The notes below the pieces were generated by a model. The model was not told the DNA's origin, did no database searches, and saw nothing but the letters and a program-made list of their open reading frames with translations. Both the position numbers and the translations under genes were made by a program. DNA of 64,000 nt from Desarmillaria ectypa (taxonomy: Eukaryota > Basidiomycota > Agaricomycetes > Agaricales > Physalacriaceae): NCBI GenBank assembly GCA_030407005.1, contig JAUDYN010000010.1, positions 124,001 to 188,000 on the forward strand. The letters run 5' to 3'. The first letter of the stretch is position 1; each line of letters begins with the position of its first letter. Positions 57,040-64,000 of the stretch are shown piece after piece.

Positions 57040-57330
57040 TGTAACAATACTATTGCACATCTATCCTATACTAGTGATACATAGAGGACTATAGCTGAGG
57101 CTTTGAGCTGATAGTTAAAAGCAGTAAGCAACTGGTAGAGCCAGGACTTAGATGCAACACCATTAGTGGGTTAAATCTACCAGCCGGCCAGACTAGTAAC
57201 TCGAATGCTAGCAGGACTAAGTGAAATACAGCCACTAGCAAATGAAGGATGCTACTAGCACACAAAACTCAGAAGCAGAGTACACAGATCTCGTCAAGTT
57301 CTGTCACTAGCAGCCCAGACTGGGCATAAA
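57040..57330 (+). repeat. LTR-like direct repeat, copy 2 (LTR start)
   Basis: Begins TGTAACAATACTATTG, the probable 5' end of a plus-oriented LTR that runs on through 57631 towards a gag-start sequence near 58300. The 3' end of the LTR could not be fixed; no clear TG...CA pair with a primer-binding site was found. Confidence 0.55.
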
Positions 57331-57630
57331 TGCCTAAGTCAGGATAACTAGTCACATGGCAATCTTGAAACAGGACTTAGAATAAATTAGGAATGGATTA
57401 ACCTTGAGCCCAGATCCAACTATTTTGATATAGATCTCTTATGATTGATGCTAGTGGAGCTGGACTGCACCCTCGATCATGATCAGATAGCTGTTACAGG
57501 TACCAATATCCGGATATCCATATAACCGCGTTACTAGGGCCTGTAGTTGTGCTAAGGGTGCGGAAAGACCAACTGTGGAGTCTCTAGACCGAATATTTGA
57601 AAAGAAAACAGACTAGACTGACTATTGTGT

Positions 57631-58337
57631 GATTATTCACCATTATTTGTGACTAGCCAAGAAATCCTTACCAATATACCCTATACCCAGATGATATTTA
57701 TAGTTCTGCCTCAGTAGTATATAAGTAGTGGGATGGATGCTCGTGCAAACCAGGCAAGCCATCCCCGCAGTTGAGCCCTCACTGGTAGTAACTGGTGTCC
57801 CCAATTAAAGGCTTTTGTGCTTAACCTTGATGAAGTGATTAATAGTCACTAAGTCACCCATAGAATTGCATTGAATTGAAGTCCATTAGAGTCACTGCTG
57901 TGTCCTGCAAAGGTCCAGAGTGTTTTGAAGTTAGTTCAAGCAAAGTTCTTGGAGTTATAGTTTATTCTTAGGCCAAGAGTGCAGCTAGTCAAGTGTTTAT
58001 CACTTGTAGGAAGCAGTATAGGGCCAAGAGCGCCATCAGTCTGAAGCAGTTTCAGTCAGAATGAGCGCAGTAGCTCAAACCAAGTCACTCTTATCCAATT
58101 GTGTCTTACCCACCCTACTAGTACGAGTAGTACTTTGTATAAACTCACTAGTAACAAATAAAACATCTTTAAGACAATTGTACTTGATTATTGAAGTCTG
58201 CAGAGTGCTTCCATTGTACTCGAAACTGCCTGAATTCAATATTGGTGATTAAGTGTAGAGTAGTAAGAGGTTTAGTGTGATTGGTGTTCATTGCCATTCC
58301 CTAATTCTTTTGTCACTTGCCGTTACCAAGCACATCA
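57631..58337 (+). repeat. Inverted-repeat arm (right), LTR plus gag start
   Basis: Mirrors 55608..56280. Its last 36 bases (58302..58337) are the exact reverse complement of the window's last 36 bases (63965..64000), which lie at the gag start of the minus-strand element. So this arm is a plus-oriented 5' LTR-gag junction fused tail-to-tail with the minus-strand pol at 58338. Confidence 0.75.
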
Positions 58338-59376
58338 GCGAATCCAAGACTTCTTCAATTTCATATTCCTCTTGGCCATCAACGAGGTCTGGAGGAGGAG
58401 GCAGTGGTTGTTGTTGATTCAGGAATGAAGGTGTGACATAGGGAGTTAGCAACTTCTTGTTGAATTGAGGGTGAATCTTCCAATGTGGCAGTAACTTCAA
58501 CTTGTACGCTGCTGCTCCTCATTTCTCAATAATTTCGAACAGTCCCATTCATTTGTCATCGAGTTTCTTCTTGGGTCGTGGAAGATGGAGGTTGGCAGTA
58601 TCGAGCCAGACCTTATCACCTATACAGTATTCCCATGGCGATTGCTTCTGTTTGTCATATTGCACCTTCATTTATGCCGCTGCCTTTTCCAAGGCATCAT
58701 GTACCTCTTTATGGATCTTGGCCATTGTTTCGGTGAAGTTGACCACTGCAGGGTTTGTGAAACTGGTTTTCTGTATTGACTCCAGAATGAGTCAAGGATT
58801 TCATTCATATAGGACCATGAAAGGACTTTTGCCCATGGCCGAATGAGTTTGGTTGTTGTGGGTGAATTTGGTGAGGGGTAACCATGCTACCCAATCCATT
58901 TGTCGATGGTTGACAAAGATACGAAGGTATTTTTCAACCTCTTGATTGACTCTCTCTGTCTGTCTGTCTGTCTGAAGGTGATATGCCATTGAAGCGTTTT
59001 ATGTAATATTCAGCATTTGATAAAGTTCCTTCATGAATGCTGATACGAATTGTGGTCCTCAGTCAGAGATGACCACCTGTGGCATGCCATGTTTGGCATA
59101 TACATGGTTTCAGAGCATTAAGGCCCATCCTTCTGCAGATAATTCCTCGTTACATGGAATGAGGATAATGTTCTTGGAGAATTGGTCTACTATAATGAGT
59201 AGAGCATCAAAGCCTTCAGATTCTGGAAGTCCTGTAACCATGTCAACCGAAATGTGGGTCCATGGAGTGTCAGGGATTGCATTTGGATGAAGAGGCGCTG
59301 CTTTGGCTTGTGTATCAATCTTCATTCGTTGACAAGTCTCACATTCCTTGATGTAGGACTCAACATCTTTCTTCAT
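58338..59376 (-). pseudogene. Integrase and chromodomain-like end of the Gypsy element
   Basis: 59110..59376 carries the end of the zinc-binding domain (KECETCQRMK) and the first catalytic stretch (SVDMVTGLPESEGFDALLII, with the DDE-type Asp). 58801..58989 carries AYHLQTDRQTERVNQEVE, the region with the catalytic Glu, where YHLQTDRQTER replaces the usual YHPQTDGQTER. 58338..58500 gives KLLPHWKIHPQFNKKLL and EEYEIEEVLDS, the entry to a chromodomain, cut off at the breakpoint. The pieces lie in different frames. Confidence 0.85.
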
Positions 59377-59721
59377 CTTGGGCCACCAGTATTTGCGAAG
59401 AATGAGTTCCTTGGTCTTTGCGATTCCTGGATGTCCAGCAGTGATGTGATCATGATATTGAGATATGATCTCACCATATAGAGTGGAGTCATTGGGAATG
59501 TAAATTCACCCATCATACCATAAGAGTTTGTCTTCTTGGGTGATTCCTCACTCGTGATGGAGGGATTTCTTGATCCCTTGGTCCCACTGGGATTTCTGTC
59601 AGGTTGCGTCTCTTATATGCATGGTCTGTTCTTCAGCTGTGAGCAGTATCAATGCCTGGAAATGTTCTGGGGAAAGGACAACAACATCTTGATTGTCTTC
59701 TTTTCCTTGATCATGATCGTC

Positions 59722-60297
59722 TCATCTGCTGAGAAGATCGGCTTTTTTGTTTGCAGTTCCAGCTTTGTGTTGGAGAACAAAGTGGTACTCAGCTAGTTCA
59801 GTGATCCACCAGGCTTGTCGATGATTCAACTTCTGGGGTTTTCGGAAGTACTGGAGGTTTTGGTGGTCCATCCAGATTTCGATAGTCTCTTTGGTGCCCA
59901 TGAGATGATGACACCATTCCTCTAGAGCCAATATGATCATGAGTAGCTCTTTATCATAGATTTCATAGTTGCACTCGGTGACAGTTAGCACTTTTGACAT
60001 GAAGGTGATGGGTCTCCATTTGCCATTCTGTTCTTGACTCAGGACAGTGCTGATGGCTCCATCACTAGTGTCAGCCTCTACTCAGAATTTCCCATCATCA
60101 GAGGGAATTGTAAGGACTATGTTCATTGTCATCAACTTTTTAAGTTGTAAGAATGCCTGCTCTTGTTCTGGTCCCCATGTCCAGTCTACCTTCCCGGTTA
60201 GCTGGGTAAGGGGACATACAATTTTGGAATAGTCGCATATGAACTTGCAATAGAAGTTCGTGAATCCTAAGAAAGACTGTAATTCTTTCTTCTTCAT
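59722..60297 (-). pseudogene. RNase H region of the Gypsy element
   Basis: 60082..60297 reads LQSFLGFTNFYCKFICDYSK, the connection downstream of RT. 59722..60000 carries RNase H text (NYEIYDKELLMIILALEEW, then DHQNLQYF and LNHRQAWWITELAEYHF). The two pieces are separated by a frameshift, so the domain is not translatable as one protein. Confidence 0.85.
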
Positions 60298-60468
60298 TGG
60301 TGTTGGTCATTCTGCTATTCCAGCAATTTTAACTGGATCCATGCAAATGGCATCTTCACTGATGATAACTCCTAGGTACTTGGTTTCGAGTACTTTGAAC
60401 TCACATTTCTTGGCTTTGAGGAACAACTTGTTTTCTCGAAGACATTGAGGGACCTGTGGAACTATGTC

Positions 60469-61092
60469 TCAATGTTCAGATAAGGATTTTGTGAAGATCA
60501 AAATGTTGTCGAGGTAAATGGTAACTTTTCCTCCGGTGATTAGATCCTTGAATATGTCATTCATCATCCATTGGAATGTGGTGGGTGAATTTGTGAGACC
60601 GAAAAACATAACCGTTGGCTCGAAGAGTCCTTGGTTAGTCCTAAAGGCAGCCTTTTCTTCATCTCCATCCCTGATGCATACATTATTGTATCCCCAATGA
60701 ACATTCAATTTAGAGAAATACTTGGCTCTGCATAACTTGTTGATAAGTTCAGAGATCAGGAGAAGAGGATAATGATTCTTAATCATCATCTCGTTCAGTT
60801 TACAATAATCCTGAACTGATCATAGCGATCCATCCTTCTTCTTAACAAAGAAGAAGGGGGATATGAATGGGGATTTTAAGGGATGGATTTGTCCTGAGTC
60901 TAAGTTCTCATCTAAGAACTTGTCAAGTTGTTCTTGCTCATTTTGATTGAGCAGGTAGACCTTGCAGTCTAGGGTAGATTTGGCATTGGGGATGAGTTCA
61001 ATAGTGTGGTCCCAGGATCTTCTTTCTGGTAAGTCATCAAAGCTTTCTTTTGAGAATAAATCTCTAAAGCTTTGATACTGGGGAGGCACCAA
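60469..61092 (-). pseudogene. Reverse transcriptase of the Gypsy element, active site mutated
   Basis: 60820..61092 carries the N-terminal fingers (SPFFFVKKKDGSL). 60469..60789 carries the palm (AAFRTNQGLFEPTVMFFGLT, TTFQWMMNDIF). The catalytic box reads YLDNIL: the second Asp of the family's YxDD is Asn (GAC to AAC). A frameshift lies between the two halves. Confidence 0.9.
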
Positions 61093-61531
61093 GCTCCTTG
61101 AATGTCTGTTTCAGTTTCTCGGCATTTGCTGCTGCTGCCAATTCATTTGCATGATGGACCGCTCAAAGAATGATTTCTTCCTGCCTATTGACAGCAAGAA
61201 TACTTTCACCTTCCTCTAGCTCTTCATCTCATTGGTCTTCATCATCTGCATCAGGTAAGGTAAACGGGGTTTTGACACAATGACATCGTCCAAATGTCAT
61301 GATTCCCACTTTCCAGTTGATAAAAGGATTATGGTGTTTAAACCAGTCATGGCCCAAGTACACAGTCTTGGAACCCAGGTCAGTGACCGCAAGGTCAATT
61401 CATTCGCTGTGGTCTCCGATAGTCATTTGGAGTTCCACAAATTCAGTGACATCACCTGCCTTGTTGTGTGTTCCATCTGCATTGTAGACTGGAATTAGGG
61501 CAGTGGCTTTTTGGGTGTCCAACCGATGTTG

Positions 61532-61999
61532 TCAAACATAAGTTTGGTTGATAGAGCTGCCTGTACAGCCACTATCCAACAATGCTCTGGTTGTCAACGT
61601 CTGCTTCCCCATACAAGGAGAGAGCTGAATGTCCACCAAAAAGTCTTGTCCTGAGCTTTTGGTACTGCGGACATAGCAGATCAGTTCATGGAGTTCATAG
61701 AGCTGCTCATGGGCAAGACTCTCTTCGGTTCTCAAGCTCTGAATGAGCTCATCGTCTATCTCTCCAAGTTGTTTGGGATGAACCCAAATAGAGAGAACTG
61801 CCTTGGCAGCGGCCAAGTCTGTGGAGCTGCGAACTGCGCGCAGAGTCCAGTCAATCCCGAATGGTCTATACCATTGGTGATCATGTGCCTTTCTTTTGGA
61901 CAGGGCTTCAAGATTCGGTACCCCCTTGTTAGGCAGGATTTCGGGTTCGGTGCCTCCCAATTGGGCAGGACTTCGGTTCTGGACTGTTTGGTTTGCCAT
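61532..61999 (-). pseudogene. Retropepsin region of the Gypsy element
   Basis: Near the end of this frame the aspartic-protease motif reads ALLDSGCTGSSIN (family: LDSGATGSFI). The preceding 100 residues are the linker between gag and protease. An overlapping frame (61756..62373) encodes Ser/Pro-rich gag-pol linker. Confidence 0.8.
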
Positions 62000-62762
62000 A
62001 GTTTAAAGGCAGTGTCATCATCTTCATCGGGTACTTTGATGATAGTGGTTCTGCTGGAATGCCCCCTCTTTATCACCTGGATGCTAGTGACTTCCCCCTG
62101 TTCTTCAGCTCTAGTTCGCTTGGGAACTTCCCAGGCCTTGAAAGGAGTCTGGTATTGGCTTGAGGCATTCGAAGTTCCACTTCTACTAGCCATTGCAGCA
62201 GAGTACTGAGGTTTCGCATCTGGGATGAATCTCATCAGCATTGCCTGTGGCTCCGTGGTCCACTGTTCTCCCACTGGTCTGGCTAGCATGTGGCCCCAGT
62301 CCTGGCCTTGGTGGGCGCTCTCCTGGTCCCCCACTGACCCTGGTGAGGCTGGTGGGCTTGTCCCTCTGCTCAAGAAGGATGCTGGGATGTTTGGACTTCT
62401 GGGAGGCCTGAGGGAGTCCCGCCTACTAGTCCCTGCCCATCACTGATTGCTCAGTGGCGTATCTGGTGAGCTAAGCTCATTGGACTTTGTGGTGGCACCA
62501 GCACCACCTGGCAAGTCCTGCACCTCATTGGGGGCTTGGGAATTGTCACTACAAATACTTGTGTCAGCTTCTGAGAGAAGGATGATGTACCTGTTCTTTT
62601 TTGATTCTTGATTTGTCTTCAGCTTTGGGGTCTGTGAAGTCATGCGATAGATATTCGTATTTGCATATAATTGTCTATGTTTATAGGAATTAGTCCAACC
62701 TATGAAAACTGAGGACTCACCTTCAGACTTGGTCGAGCAAGGGGAATTGAACCCTTGTCAAC

Positions 62763-63992
62763 CTAGTCTTTTACTTCCTCAACCTTGGACGTAACTGGCA
62801 CCACTTCATTAGTGGGCCCCAAGGATCTGACATCCCTCAACTCTTTTCTCTTGGGACAATCTCTGCTCAGGTGACCCTTTTCATCACACCTGAAGCATTG
62901 TCCCTTGGCCCTTCGCCGATTGATGTCCATGGGCTTCCCCACCCCTCCATAAGCTGTCCACTGACCAGTCCCAGTGTCCTGACTGCTTCCACTGCTGGCA
63001 GTCAGTTTTGAGGCCAAGGAACTTGTTGCCCCAGCAGCGGCTTTGCCACTGGACTGCTGTTGTTGTTGGGGACACAGGTCCTTCTTCTGACTGTCCCAGA
63101 GCATACTAGTGGTCTGATCGAAGATCCATTTCTGCTGTCTCTTCTTGTACATGCACAGGATGTGCTCCTTCCATTCTAGGTATGAGCACAGGATGTTGAT
63201 GCCCATGTTGGAGATGAAGGTGGTGTAGGAGCTAGAGACTCCTAGTCATACTGCCTTTACCATGGCACCATGCTCAGCCTCATCGGTCCATCAGCCCACT
63301 AGCTTGGCTTCCTCTTCCAGTTTCTGGAAGTAGTGGGAGGCGGGCTGTGCTCCCATGCAGAGGTCAAACATCTGCTTTTTGTGGATCTCCTCAATGGCAG
63401 GATCCTGGAATTGTCATGTGACTAGGTTGACAAAGTTGGCCCAGTTGGGATATCTGAAATGGGTGGCGGTCCCATCATACAAGTCACCAACCCAGTATTC
63501 AGGTCTCTTGTAGACTCACCAGTCCTTGGTGGCACCCTCAAAGTGGGATGTCGCAAATAGTACCAGGTGCAATGGCACCTGGAAATAATGTCAGAACACC
63601 TTGAAGTAGGTGATGCAATCACTGATGAAGCATTCAATATTGTCATAGTCCTCCTTGAATGGAGAGGGAACCTTGATGAGTGTTGGTTTGATGCTCAGGT
63701 ATGGGGCATCGGTGGTGGTGTTCCCGATGGGGTTGGGAATAGGGTCGGGAGGACCCTTGCCAGGAGGTAGTCTTGGAATCAAGTATCGATCTGGCCTTGG
63801 ACTCAGGTAGCCTCTTGGTGGCTCACCCAATGGTCTGCCCCTCTTGGGCTCTTTCCCCTTCTCCTGATCATGGAGATAGTCTATCATCATTTTGTGGGCA
63901 GACTCCTCCCGATTGAGCTCTTCGCACATTTCTGCAATGCACCTCTCCTTCTTGGCCAATGCAGTGATGTGCTTGGTAACGGCAAGTGACAA
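62763..63992 (-). pseudogene. Gag with CCHC zinc knuckle
   Basis: 63591..63992 is the gag N-terminus, with a predicted coiled-coil/charged segment and the 'FKEDYDNIECFISDCITYF' capsid text. 62763..63206 is the C-terminal part, with 'MGINILCSYLEWKEHILCMY' and a zinc knuckle CFRCDEKGHLSRDC (C-x2-C-x4-H-x4-C). The two are in different frames and the stretch between them contains stops. Its start codon lies at or beyond the right edge of the window. Confidence 0.85.
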
Positions 63993-64000
63993 AAGAATTA

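Larger units (their letters stand above)
58338..64000 (-). mobile_element. Ty3/Gypsy chromovirus-type retroelement, decayed, 5' end beyond window
   Basis: The minus-strand order is gag, protease, reverse transcriptase, RNase H, integrase and a chromodomain-like end, the Ty3/Gypsy arrangement. All domains are recognisable but broken by stops and frameshifts. The 5' LTR should lie beyond 64000; the 3' end is lost at 58338, where the chromodomain frame runs into an inverted LTR-gag segment. The region is AT-rich and CpG-poor compared with the genes to the left, as expected of methylated, deaminated transposons. Confidence 0.9.

Noticed and set aside
58950..58975. CTGT microsatellite inside the integrase relic
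   Set aside because: Only about four to five units; it is a minor slippage tract, not a feature of note.
62718..62752. tRNA-like 3' half on the minus strand (GGGTTCAATTCCCCTT...CGACCA)
   Set aside because: It has a T-arm-like loop and a CCA-like end, but the T stem contains a mismatch and no D or anticodon arm can be built from the upstream gag sequence.
1..64000. CRISPR arrays, bacterial operons, riboswitches, rRNA genes
   Set aside because: No regularly spaced direct repeats or conserved rRNA segments were seen, and the gene structure is clearly eukaryotic.

Overview
This window is nuclear DNA of a basidiomycete fungus, almost certainly an Agaricomycete (mushroom-forming). The evidence is dense short introns (42-67 nt, nearly all GT-AG, three GC-AG), genes of up to 17 exons, repeated F-box genes and relics, two basidiomycete-style C2H2 zinc-finger genes with Ser/Pro-rich tails, a mushroom-type sesquiterpene synthase beside a multi-exon P450, and decayed Ty3/Gypsy chromovirus sequence. 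Most genes are split into exons too short to show as long open frames, so I rebuilt them by splicing and frame-checking by eye. Exon coordinates are predictions from sequence and motif fit, not transcript data. Strands in each exon list are given as + coordinates.

Left part (1-15.8 kb): a short F-box gene; a complete seven-exon MDP-1-type HAD phosphatase gene; a small Tyr/Ser-rich ORF; an intact single-exon F-box gene; a broken F-box gene carrying a 207-bp solo LTR with a perfect 5-bp target duplication; and a segmental duplication holding two paralogues of a fungal 'MGQYW' protein together with relics of the same F-box family.

Middle (15.8-39 kb): two paralogous C2H2 zinc-finger genes that share a 6-nt initiator exon and a C-terminal motif; an intron-containing tRNA-Gln(CUG); a seven-exon alpha/beta hydrolase; a secreted beta-trefoil-like protein; another F-box-like relic; a short-chain dehydrogenase; an HSL-type membrane-anchored esterase; a 1051-residue membrane protein with a long disordered tail; and a DUF202 membrane protein.

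Right part (39-54 kb): a complete 12-exon dynamin-like GTPase gene whose 5' region is tandemly triplicated upstream as two dead copies of about 660 bp; a MITE-like element; a sesquiterpene synthase gene that is intact except for a 7-bp tandem duplication; a second copy of the solo LTR; a possible seven-TM-like gene; and a 17-exon cytochrome P450 whose first junction is one base out of frame. The synthase and P450 form a small convergent terpene-type pair that may be decaying. From about 54.4 kb to the end the DNA is AT-rich and visibly poor in CpG, and consists of LTR-retroelement debris: an inverted repeat, direct LTR-like copies, and a minus-strand Ty3/Gypsy gag-pol running off the right edge.
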